Origin: Sulfoacidibacillus ferrooxidans
GTDB taxonomy: Bacteria > Bacillota > Bacilli > Alicyclobacillales > SLC66
NCBI RefSeq assembly: GCF_022606465.1
Contig: NZ_JALBUF010000004.1
Span: forward strand, 124,001 to 188,000
Direction: 5' to 3'
DNA length: 64,000 nucleotides
Shown in pieces: positions 17,682-27,641 of the stretch (position 1 is its first letter; the number at the start of each line of letters is the position of its first letter). The notes below the pieces were generated by a model, which saw only the letters and a list, made by a program, of their open reading frames with translations, had not been told where the DNA came from and searched no databases. The position numbers and the translations under genes are program-made.

Positions 17682-18578
17682 ATGAGGCATTTAAAGGTTG
17701 CTGGTGTTATGGCTTTATTAGCTGTATTTTCGATTACTGGCTGTGGTGTTGAGTCTAGTACAACTTCTGTTGTACCACTCTCTAAAGTAGCTGCTCAAGA
17801 TAAAGTAAATACTATCATTCCTGCGCCTGCTGGAATCGTTGGGATGACAAATCCAGATAGTAATGATTTTATGTATTTAGCTGCTGGTACGGCTCGATCC
17901 AAAGGACTTTTTTCTCTCAACTTAATCACACATGAAATATCATCCAGTTCCTCCATTTCAAACGCTGTTGACTCTGCAACATTATTATCTTCTGGGATTA
18001 TTGTGTTGGGACAAGCAACAAAACATTCAGGTGCAATCTCACTTTATAATGCACAGACATTAAAAATGATGAAGACAATTCCAGTTGGCGATCCTGTTAT
18101 CGAAGTTTGTACAGATCCAAGTGAAGCAGGGGATGTGTATGTTTTGAATGGAACAAAGAAGTCTGAGACAGTCTCTGTTGTTAATACAAACAGCAATAAG
18201 ATCATGGAGAGCATCCCTGTTTCCTTGGGAACTATTGATATTGCATCTAATGCTGGAACGCTTTATACACTTCAGCCTAACGGTCAAATTATGGGTATTT
18301 CTGAAAGATCGAAAACCCCTCAATTTCAGTTTACTGTAGCGCCAGGTGCGCGTTCATTTGTTGTAAGCCCAGATGGACAAACCCTCTACTTATTAAAAGA
18401 AGCAAATGACACGTATAACATATCAGAAGTTGATTTAGCTACTGAGTCTCAAATAGCGGCATTGGGTGCACCGATGAATGCAGGGTTTATTTCTTTAAGC
18501 AGTGACTCTAAAACTTTATATGTAGGAGTAGAAAGTCCTTCTGTGGGCAATGTTCAAACCTTACAAGCTATTCATTAA
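17682..18578 (+). CDS. YVTN-type beta-propeller lipoprotein, copy 1
   Basis: 298-residue exported lipoprotein. The N-terminus has a short hydrophobic segment ending in the lipobox SITGC (Cys at residue 21), so it is probably diacylated and held on the outer leaflet. From about residue 50 it shows repeats of about 40 residues with IS-YNAQTLK-M-TIPVG, VSVVNTN-NKIMESIPVS and SPDGQTLYLL, typical blades of a YVTN/7-bladed beta-propeller. It lies between the GT-C and GT2-GtrA genes with short spacers, so it may be a scaffold for extracellular glycan transfer. The second copy at 38126 differs at a handful of residues. Confidence 0.8.
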   Translation: MRHLKVAGVMALLAVFSITGCGVESSTTSVVPLSKVAAQDKVNTIIPAPAGIVGMTNPDSNDFMYLAAGTARSKGLFSLNLITHEISSSSSISNAVDSATLLSSGIIVLGQATKHSGAISLYNAQTLKMMKTIPVGDPVIEVCTDPSEAGDVYVLNGTKKSETVSVVNTNSNKIMESIPVSLGTIDIASNAGTLYTLQPNGQIMGISERSKTPQFQFTVAPGARSFVVSPDGQTLYLLKEANDTYNISEVDLATESQIAALGAPMNAGFISLSSDSKTLYVGVESPSVGNVQTLQAIH

Positions 18579-18632
18579 ATGAAAATTACAAGCGGTATAG
18601 TGTCTATTATGTGTTATAGAAAGTGGTGACGT

Positions 18633-19727
18633 ATGGTTAGTATAGTAGTTCCTACATACAACGAATCTAGTAATGTTTTAGAGGTTTGTAAGAGAGTTAT
18701 GTCTGCTATGGATGGTTATGATTTCGAAATCATTTTCGTAGATGATAGTACTGATCATACACCTGCAGTTTTAGAAGACCTTTCTCATCAATATTCATTT
18801 GTAAAGTATGAACATAGAGAAACAGAAAAAGGTCTAGCAACAGCAGTGCTCAGAGGATTTGCACTAGCTCAAGGCGATGTTTTAGCAGTTATGGATGCAG
18901 ATCTTCAACACCCACCGGAAATGCTTCCAGCAATGATGCAAGGCATTGAAGAAGGTAATGCTGATCTTGTCATTCCAAGTCGATTTATTCCTGGAGGTGA
19001 TGATGGTGGTTTACGATGGCATAGGAAAGTTATTTCAGCAGTAGCACGATATATAGGAAAATTTGCTTTAAAACGGCTTAGAAAAATTAATGATCCAACA
19101 AGTGGTTATTTCGTATTTCGTCGAGAAGTGATTGAAAATGTTACTTTAAAACCAGTTGGGTGGAAGATATTAATTGAGATTTTAGCGCGAGGAAATTACG
19201 CAAAGGTAATTGAGATTCCTTATAAGTTTCAAATGAGAAATGCAGGTGAATCGAAAATGTCTTTAAGAGAGCAGTGGCATTATATTAAGCATATTTTTAG
19301 ATTGGTTTTCTCTAGTCACGAGGATAGAAGGTTTTATGTTTTTTTGCTTATTGGATTATCAGGAGTTGCTTTAAATTTAATTATTTACGATTCATTATTT
19401 TATTTTGGAGTAAACCCTGTTTTATCAAGTGCTCTTGGTGGTGCATTACCTATTTTAAATGGTTTTATATGGAATGATAGGATTACTTGGAAGGGAGATA
19501 AAAATGAAAAATTACTATTGCGCGCAACAAAGTATGTAATCACATCATTAGCAGGTGTAGGTGTTTCTGTTTTAGCTTTTATACTTTTTTATAGTGTTCT
19601 TAAAGTAGATCATCTACTCGCACAATTTTGCGGCATTGTAATCGCTACTTTCTGGAACTATACTATTAATCGGTTATGGACATGGAGAAAGAAGGAAGCT
19701 TTTCTTTCCGATCATCTTACCACTTAA
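18633..19727 (+). CDS. GT2 polyprenol-phosphate sugar transferase fused to GtrA flippase domain, copy 1
   Basis: 364 residues. Residues 1-225 are a dolichol-phosphate-mannose-synthase-like GT2 domain: VPTYNES, FVDDSTDHT and MDADLQHPPEM (DXD at about 88-92), then the DPTSGYFVFRR loop. Residues about 235-355 are a GtrA domain with four transmembrane helices (GLSGVALNLIIYD, NGFIWNDRITW, FWNYTINRLWTWR). This fusion makes a polyprenol-P-hexose and likely helps flip it outward for GT-C enzymes. The 4.1-kb repeat ends at the junction between the two domains, so copies 1 and 2 share the catalytic part but differ in GtrA. The SD is weak. Sugar is probably mannose or glucose, inference only. Confidence 0.88.
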   Translation: MVSIVVPTYNESSNVLEVCKRVMSAMDGYDFEIIFVDDSTDHTPAVLEDLSHQYSFVKYEHRETEKGLATAVLRGFALAQGDVLAVMDADLQHPPEMLPAMMQGIEEGNADLVIPSRFIPGGDDGGLRWHRKVISAVARYIGKFALKRLRKINDPTSGYFVFRREVIENVTLKPVGWKILIEILARGNYAKVIEIPYKFQMRNAGESKMSLREQWHYIKHIFRLVFSSHEDRRFYVFLLIGLSGVALNLIIYDSLFYFGVNPVLSSALGGALPILNGFIWNDRITWKGDKNEKLLLRATKYVITSLAGVGVSVLAFILFYSVLKVDHLLAQFCGIVIATFWNYTINRLWTWRKKEAFLSDHLTT

Positions 19728-19875
19728 TTATTAGTGTGATTTTATCTTGTTTTTAGTGTAATTTAACAATTATTTATCGAGCAACTTTTAATACTTAAAT
19801 TATTTGATTAGAATTTAATTCATAAATAAAATAAGAATCTGTTTTAATTATTTAGTTATTTTGGGGGGTTTTTCT

Positions 19876-21795
19876 TTGAGTTTTTTACTTGATTTATCAT
19901 TTGATTTAAAAAATAAAATTAAAAATTTATATAAAAGAAGTTTATTTGATTACATTGTTTCTGCCATTATAATTATTCAAAGTATACTACTTATATCTTT
20001 TAGCTTTAAACAATTTTGCCGTTTTAATCTTACTCATGATTTTTCAATTTTTTCTCAAGCATATTATTTGATAGGTCATGGAGATTTTAATCCATTCGAT
20101 ACTTTGCAGGGATTTCCTTATTATCAAAATCATTTTGAATTGATTATGTGGCCGATAGCTATTCTTTTTTCGCCATTTAATTCAAGTTTTATATTACTAA
20201 TTATACAAGATATATCGATCATTTTGAGTGAAATTGTAATATTAGTATGGGTGAAACAAATCTCGGATGACAACTTGTTTGTTAGATTTTTAACACTTAT
20301 TATATTAATATGTAATCCAGGTTTGTATTGGGGAGCAGCATGGGATTTTCATTTTGAATCTCTTGCAACTTTTTTTCTGTGTGTTTCACTTTATTCTTTA
20401 TATAAAGATAGAACCAAAAGCGTAATTGTTTTTTCATTTCTTACTTTATTATGTGGGGATGTGTCAGCAACTTATGTCATCGGTGCTGGAATAACAAGTC
20501 TTATATTAAGAAAGAATTGGAAGGTTGGATTAACTCAGATTGTAATGGGTTTATTTTTGCTTGTGATTGTTCATCTTTTAGACGCAAACAAAGGTGATGC
20601 AATCTCTGGTTCTTATGGATATTTGGATCCTGGTAGAGTTAACAACTTATTTTCCCTTTTTATTGCTGTTATAACTCACCCACTTATTGTTGGTCGTGTT
20701 TTTATTGATCGATTTAAAGATATATATGCAAATATATCTTTAATAGGTTTTTTGGGATTGTTTTCATTGTGGAGTTTACCTACGATTATCACCGTTTTGT
20801 TACCAAGTGCATTAGCGTCATATATTGCTTTAATAGTACCTGGTTTTCAAAGCACGCCTATGTATTTTGTTGGTACATTAGGTACTATTTATATTTTGAT
20901 GTGGCTAAAGCAAAAAGTGAATTATAAATTTTTTTGGATAGTGTCTATGTTACTTCTTATTAATTCTATTGGCTGGGGTATTGTATGGCTTCCTAAATTG
21001 GATACAACATGGATAAGAAATGATGATAGAGATGCTAAAGTATTAAATTTGATTGATACAATAGTTCCTAAGAAAGATGAACTAATTGTACAGAATGGAG
21101 TTTCAGGTAGATTTGCTAGTCGACCATATTTTTATACATATCAAGGTGCATCAAAAATTTCTCTTAGACAGGGTAATAACTATTTTATTTTTGCTCCTTA
21201 CACAGGAATTGAAGGTAGTTCCACCATCAAAGTAGACCAAGTTGAAAATCTTTTAGTTAAAAAATTTGGAGCTAAAATACTTTTTATAAAAAACGGCATT
21301 ATTTTACTGGATTTATTTTCATTGAATAAAAAAATTATATACCTTAATGGAAGTAGTGCGTCTATTCCTGTCTGGACTCTTAGAAGTGAGGAAGGTCACT
21401 TTAGTTTTAATTCAAACAAAAAATCTATTACTTTATTTTCGGGTGTCCATTCAGGATACCTCTTATATGGAGATTATTGGAATTTATTATATGGAAAGGA
21501 ATATATATATCATATAAAAATAAAAGATTTAAAGGGTGCAGCTGTTGTTCAACTCTGGGATACTTCTTCAAATAAGTTACTTGAAGTTAGAACAATTATT
21601 CCAATGCCTTCATTTCAAAATCTTAAATTCAAGTTTTTTTTCAATTCATCCGATTATATTAGACCTTATGTTTTTCAAGGATGGGGTCCATTTAGTGATA
21701 TTCCTTTACAACCTACTTCTAAAGATTCTATTGAGGTTAGAATTTGGGTGCCACAATATAGCGATGTTTCAATTTCGTCAATTAGTATGTCTTAA
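19876..21795 (+). CDS. DUF2079-like membrane glycosyltransferase (GT-C fold) with C-terminal carbohydrate-binding-like domain
   Basis: About 639 residues in AT-rich DNA. The first about 370 residues are polytopic; near the N-terminus THDFSIFSQAYYLI and later QNHFELIMWPIA match the acidic and His motifs of DUF2079 proteins, predicted GT-C enzymes. The middle (380-470) is soluble. The last about 125 residues (HSGYLLYGDYWNLLYGKEYI through VRIWVPQYSD) form a beta-rich domain that is also found in the gene remnant at 24972-25379. A TTG at 19861 opens the frame, but the TTG at 19876 has GGGGGG seven bases upstream and is preferred. Same direction as the preceding GT2-GtrA gene. Function is inferred. 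Confidence 0.7.
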   Translation: MSFLLDLSFDLKNKIKNLYKRSLFDYIVSAIIIIQSILLISFSFKQFCRFNLTHDFSIFSQAYYLIGHGDFNPFDTLQGFPYYQNHFELIMWPIAILFSPFNSSFILLIIQDISIILSEIVILVWVKQISDDNLFVRFLTLIILICNPGLYWGAAWDFHFESLATFFLCVSLYSLYKDRTKSVIVFSFLTLLCGDVSATYVIGAGITSLILRKNWKVGLTQIVMGLFLLVIVHLLDANKGDAISGSYGYLDPGRVNNLFSLFIAVITHPLIVGRVFIDRFKDIYANISLIGFLGLFSLWSLPTIITVLLPSALASYIALIVPGFQSTPMYFVGTLGTIYILMWLKQKVNYKFFWIVSMLLLINSIGWGIVWLPKLDTTWIRNDDRDAKVLNLIDTIVPKKDELIVQNGVSGRFASRPYFYTYQGASKISLRQGNNYFIFAPYTGIEGSSTIKVDQVENLLVKKFGAKILFIKNGIILLDLFSLNKKIIYLNGSSASIPVWTLRSEEGHFSFNSNKKSITLFSGVHSGYLLYGDYWNLLYGKEYIYHIKIKDLKGAAVVQLWDTSSNKLLEVRTIIPMPSFQNLKFKFFFNSSDYIRPYVFQGWGPFSDIPLQPTSKDSIEVRIWVPQYSDVSISSISMS

Positions 21796-21869
21796 AAGAT
21801 GATGGGTTTACTGGTTCTTATTTATTATTAGATGTACGATATAAAAATTTATTAATGAGGTGTTTATTT

Positions 21870-22868
21870 ATGAATGTGTTTAGTCTAGAGAATTCTTCTA
21901 ATTGTTTATCGAATAAGAAATTTAGGACTCTTTCAAGCATTTCTGTAGTAGTACCCGCTTATAATGAAGCATTGTCTATCTCAAAAACTTACGATAAATT
22001 AATTCAAGTACTTGAGGGAACTGGGGTTCCATTTGAAATTTTGTTTGTTGACGATGGTTCGACTGATGATACTTTTGAAGTGTTACAAAAGATATCAGTA
22101 AAAGATTCTAGGGCAAAGCTGGTTAAACTTTCAAGAAATTTCGGGCACCAATTAGCTGTTACAGCTGGTATAGATAATACATCTGGTGAGGTCATAATAT
22201 TAATTGATGCTGATTTGCAGGATCCACCTGAAATTATTCCTCAATTTATCGAAAAATGGTCAGAGGGTTTTGAAGTGGTCTATGCAATTAGGAATTCTCG
22301 GGAGGGTGAATCTTTATTTAAAAAACTAAGTGCGAAATTTTTTTATAGGATTTTAAATAAACTTACTGATATACAAATTCCGTTAGACACAGGAGATTTT
22401 AGATTAATGGATCGTAAAGTAGTAAATGTTCTTCTTCAAATGCCAGAAAGACATAGATTTATTCGAGGGTTAGTTTCCTGGGCGGGTTTTCCTCAATGTG
22501 GTGTTCCATATATTCGTTCTGAAAGATTCGCAGGTGAATCTAAGTATCCCTTAAAAAAAATGATTAAGTTTTCTATGGATGGAATTACATCATTTTCATT
22601 TAAACCTCTTCAGTTTGCTTTGAATTTAGGTTTTTTATGTTCTGGATTAGGTTTTTTGTTAATTTTAGTTATAATTATATTAAAAGTATTTACGACTTTG
22701 CCCATCCAAGGTTGGACTTCATTAATGGTTGTAATTTTATTTTTGGGTGGTACTCAATTATTTATTATGGGTATATTCGGAGAATATATAGGACGTATTT
22801 ACGATGAATCTAGAAAACGACCTTTGTATATTATTGAAGATAAGTGCAACTTCCCTAACAATATCTAG
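21870..22868 (+). CDS. GtrB-like GT2 glycosyltransferase (polyprenol-phosphate hexose synthase)
   Basis: 332 residues. N-terminal GT2 domain with VVPAYNEALSIS, FVDDGSTDDT, LSRNFGHQLAV and IDADLQDPPE (DXD), followed by the DTGDFRLMDRK acceptor loop; then two C-terminal transmembrane hairpins (about 245-310) and the tail GEYIGRIYDESRKRP. This is the GtrB/YfdH/YkoT group, which attaches glucose or a related sugar to undecaprenyl phosphate. An ATG at 21855 is in frame, but TGAGGTG at 21856-21862 serves as SD for the ATG at 21870. It ends the left glycosylation operon; the insertion sequence begins about 190 bp later. Confidence 0.9.
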   Translation: MNVFSLENSSNCLSNKKFRTLSSISVVVPAYNEALSISKTYDKLIQVLEGTGVPFEILFVDDGSTDDTFEVLQKISVKDSRAKLVKLSRNFGHQLAVTAGIDNTSGEVIILIDADLQDPPEIIPQFIEKWSEGFEVVYAIRNSREGESLFKKLSAKFFYRILNKLTDIQIPLDTGDFRLMDRKVVNVLLQMPERHRFIRGLVSWAGFPQCGVPYIRSERFAGESKYPLKKMIKFSMDGITSFSFKPLQFALNLGFLCSGLGFLLILVIIILKVFTTLPIQGWTSLMVVILFLGGTQLFIMGIFGEYIGRIYDESRKRPLYIIEDKCNFPNNI

Positions 22869-23259
22869 GCGTATTCACTTGAATGAATATAATGTATGAG
22901 AGAAATTATTATAAAATAAAATGCTATTATTAATTTATAATAATTTCTTACATAAAAAACTGTATGATAATTAATATTTTGATTCATCACCATGAACTGT
23001 GCTAGATATTGAAAAAACGCGGATTTACCTCTATCGTGGTAGTTGCTGAGACAACCATAGCCTCTCGGCATTAAGGTGTCTCTGAAAGGTTAAAGTCAGT
23101 AAATATTCAATTATTTTACTAGGAAAGAAACAAACGCACATGATTGACCAATTCGTAAGTGTAGTGGACACGACAAAGAAGCCATAACGTGGTTGTTTTT
23201 TAAAACGTCATCGCTGTGTAGGGTTTTGATCTAGCTTTACGCCGCAAAGAGTGTGGACT

Positions 23260-24640
23260 TCAAGTCGATGTCGATGTCGATCTCTTGTACCAGGCATCCA
23301 GGTGTTGGCACATCATGATCCCAAAGATTCGTGTGATCCACATTTTGGTACTGCGATGCCTGGCGGCTTCAAGTCTATAGTCTACCTTTTCCCGCTTGTT
23401 GGAACGCTCAACTGACGTTCTACGTTTGTAGACATCTTTCCATTCGTCGCTGTTACGAGCAACTGGCGGAAACAAACGCCGGATTGTCCTTGGTGTAGGT
23501 GTACACGCAGCGACCATAAGACGAGTTGGAACAAGGTGCATCACAAGTACAGACGCCCTTTTGCATCAAGGGGCAACGGTACTTGCGTCGCCGACGACTG
23601 CGGTCGTAGCCATTGTCTTTCATGGCCAGACCCTTTTGGCAAATGGATACGCCCGAAGACGAAACTGAGATGTTGTCTTTGTATTTCTTGTTGCCCGTTT
23701 GGCGCTTGTTTAAGTCGATGAAAGGGATGGTGCCCTTGGACTCAAAATAGCGGTAAAAGGGCATGGCATCGTGTGCAGCGTCGAGTAATACCCTCTTCCA
23801 GTGCCATTCTGGATAATACTGTTCAAACTCCTTGATGCCAACGACCAGTGAGACAGATTCATGGCGGTAGGCTGGTCCAAGTCTCGGGTACAGTGGCAGG
23901 TCTGCGTGGCTGTCGGATGTTGTGAACATGTAGAGATGGTAGCCAAAGTCATGGCAGTTGCGATGGCTATCCCAGCCGATATTGCAATCGAGTTGTGAAT
24001 AGAGGCGATTGTAGGTGCAATCCTGGATTCCTTGCACCCGACAGGAGCCAATGCGCTTACTGCGAGGAAAGGCAGCCGTCCGAATCGGTGTTCCATCTCC
24101 AGCGACCGAGAGCGCCGACACATCACCTATGAGTCCAAGTTTTGAGGAGACTTCTACAAACTGCTCGCGAATTAACGACATAAGGATGTCGGTAGGTAAT
24201 GTTCTGGGTGCAGGGCGGCGCACAAGGAGTCGATTGACCAATCGTTCTACCTTTTTCGGTGTCGTAGTGGGTGCTTTTTCACCCTTCTTGCCTTTGACTG
24301 GCTTCTTGTTGCGGTTTGGTTTGATTTGGCCAGAGATAGGAGGGCTAGTTTGGGGCCAAAAACGAGCGAAGAGATTATAAAAGGTACCGACACCAGGTGT
24401 ATGACCGGGCTTAAAACCACTGATGATGGCGTAAAGCGGCACCCGTCGCAATTCGTCAACCCAAGCCGTGATGGAGGTCTGACCGACTTGTACCATGAGC
24501 AGGTAAGCGCGTAGCAGATCGGCGGGGTCAGTGGCTTGAATGCCCCGAGTGGCGTACTGACTATTCAATAAAGATGCAGTGCCGGAGAGGTCGAGTAGCC
24601 AGAACTTCTCGATGAATGTCCAGTCCTTGGCGACAAGCAT
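23260..24640 (-). pseudogene. Frameshifted DDE transposase of the 1.9-kb insertion sequence
   Basis: The first frame (24640 down to 23453, 395 codons) begins MLVAKDWTFIEKFWLLDL and contains VAGDGTPIRTAAFPRSK and LLDAAHDAMPFYRYFESKG, consistent with catalytic aspartates of an IS4-like DDE transposase. It ends early after KDNPAF. The expected continuation (FPPVARNSDEWKDVYKRRTS, then the ERSNKREKVDY glutamate motif and MMCQHLDAWY end) is in another frame, running to 23260. Joined, the product would be about 455 residues. A single-base shift near 23480-23490 explains this. Either the copy is dead, or it uses programmed frameshifting; no slippery heptamer stands out, so a dead copy is likelier. 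The IS family could not be named with certainty. Confidence 0.75.
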
Positions 24641-24917
24641 GAGAATGCCGCCAGAGTAATGGGTACGTCATTGTTCGAGAACGAAAGATTGGTACTGGTC
24701 GTGCGCACGAATGGAAGGTAACATGGGGTTGACTACCCCTTTCGTCGAGGATAGAGTTTGTGAGCTCTCCGTCGCGATTATTGGGGTAGTTTTTACATGT
24801 CAAGTGTGATTTGCAGATTTTTGAGGTGTTTTTTCGGCGGATTTCGAAAAAAACTTCCATTTTTCAAACCTAAGAAGGTGCGACGACCACGTCAGTGGTG
24901 GAGGAAACGGCAAAAAC

Positions 24918-24941
24918 CTCAAGACCAAAAAGCCTTGAGGA
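24918..24941. other. Hairpin inside the IS terminus
   Basis: CCTCAAG and CTTGAGG are inverted copies just inside the right end of the insertion sequence, a possible terminator that shields the transposase from outside transcription. Confidence 0.4.
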
Positions 24942-24971
24942 ATCAATAAAAAACAAATGCCGAGAGGCTAT

Positions 24972-25379
24972 AGTAATATAGGGGGAATAAAATTTCGTAA
25001 TGGAAAGCCATTTGCGATGAGTTCAGTCGGTAATACGTCTGGATATGTGACTTACGGGGCATATTTTCATTCACCTGAAGGTCAATTTAAAGCATCTATT
25101 TATCTTCAATTTTCAGTGCCTGTTAAACTGGAGGTATGGAATGATACTACTGATCAGTTAGTTTCTCAGCGTTCCTTGCCATCTACTACCTCTAAAAAAA
25201 GAGTTAATTGGGTTTTTGATAATGATTCTTATGTACATGCATTTGATTATCGAGGCTATGGTCTATTTAAAGTGGATAGTGTTCCCACAAATTTAAATGA
25301 TGTTTTAGAAATTCGTGTGTGGGCACCCATTCATAGTAAAATAACAATTTTTAATGAGAATTTACTGTTGCAAAGGTAA
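24972..25379 (+). pseudogene. 3' remnant of a DUF2079-like gene
   Basis: About 135 codons matching the C-terminal beta-rich domain of the DUF2079-like protein at 19876. Shared features are SGYVTYGAYF, LQFSVPVKLEVWNDTTDQL, SYVHAFDYRGYGLF and LEIRVWAPIHSKI. The membrane part is missing because the insertion sequence abuts it; the ATG at 24957 lies inside the IS terminal repeat and is accidental. Sequence divergence from the copy at 21430-21795 shows it was an independent paralogue. It is followed closely by a manC-type gene, so the original operon order was DUF2079 then ManC. Confidence 0.75.
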
Positions 25380-25412
25380 TTCATAAACATATAATTTATT
25401 GGAGGTTATTAC

Positions 25413-26783
25413 ATGAAAATTATTCTTTTATCTGGTGGATCAGGGAAAAGATTATGGCCAATGTCGAATGACATTCGTTCAAAACAGTTTTTAAAAGTGT
25501 TACAAAATAAAGAAAATAGATATGAATCTATGCTTCAGAGGGTGTGGAGTCAATTAGGAGAACTGGATGCACATACAAACACGTTTATTTGTGCGTCCAG
25601 TTCTCAAATGGATGCAATTACTTTTCAAATTGGGAATGTACGTATTGTTGAAGAGCCTGAGAGAAGAGATACCTTTGCAGCCATTGCACTATCTAGTCTT
25701 TATTTACTTGATATAGTCGGATGTGATGTCAATGAACCTATTGTGGTATTACCTGTTGATCATTTTGTTGAATTAGATTATTTTAAACAGGTGATGGAAT
25801 TGCCATTCATACTGTCTGAATCTGAGGCGAATTTGGTTCTTATGGGAGTCACACCTGATCATCCTGCTAGTAAGTTTGGTTATATTTTAACTGAGGGAAG
25901 TAATGATTGTTCTCATCTCGGTTTTAATGTTAAGGGTTTTATTGAGAAACCGTCAAAAGAATTTGCAATTAGGTTAATTGAATCAGGTGCTTTGTGGAAT
26001 TGTGGAGTGTTTTGCTTTCGATTAGGTTATTTAGTTAATCACTTATCTTTAAAGAAGTTGCCGACTGATTATTATAGCTTGCGAAAAACATATTCACAGA
26101 TTGATAAAATAAGTTTTGATTATGAAGTTGTAGAAAAAGAGAATTCTATTCGTGCAATATCTTACACTGGAGAATGGAATGATCTTGGAACTTGGGATTC
26201 GCTTGCGCAAAGAGTAGGACATTCTATGATAGGACTTGGGAGCTCAAATGATTGTGATAGAAGTATGGTTATTAATGAGCTTAATATCCCATTAGTAACA
26301 TTTGGCCTTAAGGATTTGGTCGTTGTTGCTACACCAGATGGTATTCTTGTATCAAATAAAGCTTACAGTGAAAATTTAAAATCAGTTATCGGCGAATTTA
26401 CAGGAAGACCAATGTATGAAGAAAGGCGTTGGGGATTATATCGAGTGTTGGATTATCAACGACTTGCTGATGGACAAGCCGTTCTAACAAAATTGGTCGA
26501 GATGTTTCCTGGATCTAATATTAGCTATCAAAGGCATCAATTAAGGTCTGAAGTGTGGACTATTATAGAGGGACTTGGTGAAGTAATAAGAGATGATCAT
26601 GTTATCCAAGTATCACCTGGTGATGTTGTACGGATTTATGCAGAACAATGGCATGGAATTCGTGCTATTACAGGATTAAAGCTTGTGGAGGTTCAAAGAG
26701 GAACAGAGTTAATAGAAGAGGATATTGAACGTAAGTTTATTAACTGGTCTGAATTAGAAATTGCAATTGGTCTTCAAACTTAA
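25413..26783 (+). CDS. manC: Mannose-1-phosphate guanylyltransferase / mannose-6-phosphate isomerase type II (ManC-like), copy 1
   Basis: 456 residues. N-terminal nucleotidyltransferase: LLSGGSGKRLWPMSNDIRSK and KQFLKVL is the GDP-mannose pyrophosphorylase signature, with VEEPERRDTFAAIALSSLY and GFIEKPSKE further on. C-terminal cupin (about 350-445) with YQRHQLRSEVWTIIEG and VSPGDVVRI is the type II isomerase domain. Such enzymes convert mannose-6-P through mannose-1-P to GDP-mannose in the cytosol. SD GGAGG lies eight bases before the ATG. The second copy at 47521 is clearly homologous but well diverged. Codon use is AT-rich like its neighbours. GDP-mannose would feed the GT2 enzymes nearby. 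Confidence 0.88.
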   Translation: MKIILLSGGSGKRLWPMSNDIRSKQFLKVLQNKENRYESMLQRVWSQLGELDAHTNTFICASSSQMDAITFQIGNVRIVEEPERRDTFAAIALSSLYLLDIVGCDVNEPIVVLPVDHFVELDYFKQVMELPFILSESEANLVLMGVTPDHPASKFGYILTEGSNDCSHLGFNVKGFIEKPSKEFAIRLIESGALWNCGVFCFRLGYLVNHLSLKKLPTDYYSLRKTYSQIDKISFDYEVVEKENSIRAISYTGEWNDLGTWDSLAQRVGHSMIGLGSSNDCDRSMVINELNIPLVTFGLKDLVVVATPDGILVSNKAYSENLKSVIGEFTGRPMYEERRWGLYRVLDYQRLADGQAVLTKLVEMFPGSNISYQRHQLRSEVWTIIEGLGEVIRDDHVIQVSPGDVVRIYAEQWHGIRAITGLKLVEVQRGTELIEEDIERKFINWSELEIAIGLQT

Positions 26784-26903
26784 ATTTCTATTTTACATTA
26801 AGTGCTTGTAATTATTGGGTACTTGATCGTAATATAAGTAAACATGGAGTGCTATTCATATGGACCCTCTGTTTATATCGTTTTCTATTTGTACACTGAT
26901 TTA

Positions 26904-26946
26904 AATAATGAAAGATACACAATGATATTTTGTATCTTTCATTATT
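26904..26946. terminator. AT-rich hairpin, probable terminator
   Basis: A 16-bp perfect inverted repeat (26904-26919 and 26931-26946, core GAAAGATACA) with an 11-base loop. It separates the manC gene from the recombinase island and could act on both strands. Confidence 0.6.
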
Positions 26947-27074
26947 ATTCAGAATTCCGCGCGGTTACAGTATTTATTATGCATTATAGTTTTAAATTAA
27001 ACTTTTATTGTTTTCGAATGAAACTAAATATACAATTTAATAATAGTATACATCATTCATAAGGAGTGATTAAC

Positions 27075-27641
27075 ATGGAGTTTGTCGAACCGATACGGGA
27101 GAAAAGACAAATCGATGCAATTAAAAAAATTTTACGCAGTAACAATCTACGTGATTACACATTGTTTGTTATGGGGATAAATAGTGGGTTGCGTGTTGGT
27201 GATTTAATTAGTCTTTCAATATGTGATGTCTTAGATAATTCCCATAAGATTAAAGATCGAATAGCAATAAAGGAAATGAAGACAGGGAAAAGCAAAAACT
27301 TTCCATTATCTTCAAATTGTAAAAAAGCAATTAGTGAATATCTTAATAGTAGATCTTATAATCTTAATGAGCCCTTGTTTATTAGTCGTAAAAAAAATCA
27401 ATCTTTACAACGTGCACAGGTTTGGAGAATCATTAATGGTGCTGCTCGTGATGTGGGGATTATGGATAATATCGGTACACATACTTTGCGGAAGACTTTT
27501 GCTTATCATGCCTATAAATCTGGGATTGACATCACCTTGATTCAGCGGTTACTAAATCATTCTTCGACTTCAATTACATTACGCTATATCGGGATAACAC
27601 GTGATCAATTGGATGATGTTTACTTAAAATTAGATTTATAA
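27075..27641 (+). CDS. Tyrosine recombinase, catalytic domain only
   Basis: 188 residues, too short for the N-terminal core-binding domain of XerC/D. The catalytic set is complete: Arg40 in GLRVGDLISL, a lysine near residue 72, His136-x-x-Arg139 in HTLRKTFAYHAY, His162 in LLNHSS and the nucleophile Tyr171 in LRYIG. It cuts and rejoins DNA at specific sites. GTG at 27066 is in frame, but AAGGAG at 27061-27066 places the start at ATG 27075. It lies just upstream of three 10-bp direct repeats and a Rep-like gene, suggesting a plasmid- or island-borne resolvase/integrase. Partner sites are not identified. Confidence 0.85.
   Translation: MEFVEPIREKRQIDAIKKILRSNNLRDYTLFVMGINSGLRVGDLISLSICDVLDNSHKIKDRIAIKEMKTGKSKNFPLSSNCKKAISEYLNSRSYNLNEPLFISRKKNQSLQRAQVWRIINGAARDVGIMDNIGTHTLRKTFAYHAYKSGIDITLIQRLLNHSSTSITLRYIGITRDQLDDVYLKLDL

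Larger units (their letters stand above)
15197..19277 (+). repeat. 4,081-bp direct repeat, copy 1
   Basis: Near-identical to 35641-39721 at a constant offset of 20,444 bp; wherever I compared them there is no insertion or deletion, only scattered single-base changes. It covers the last 97 codons of the surface gene, the terminator, the GT-C gene, the lipoprotein gene and the catalytic part of the GT2-GtrA gene. Homology ends at GAGCAGTGG, just before the GtrA membrane domain. Confidence 0.95.
23057..24971 (-). mobile_element. Insertion sequence (about 1.9 kb, DDE transposase)
   Basis: Bounded by a perfect 16-bp inverted repeat, ATAGCCTCTCGGCATT at 23057-23072 and its complement at 24956-24971. 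It is richer in GC than the flanking AT-rich DNA and carries one transposase reading on the minus strand, split by a frameshift. It has cut a DUF2079-like gene whose 3' end survives at 24972-25379. I could not recognise a target-site duplication. Confidence 0.85.
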
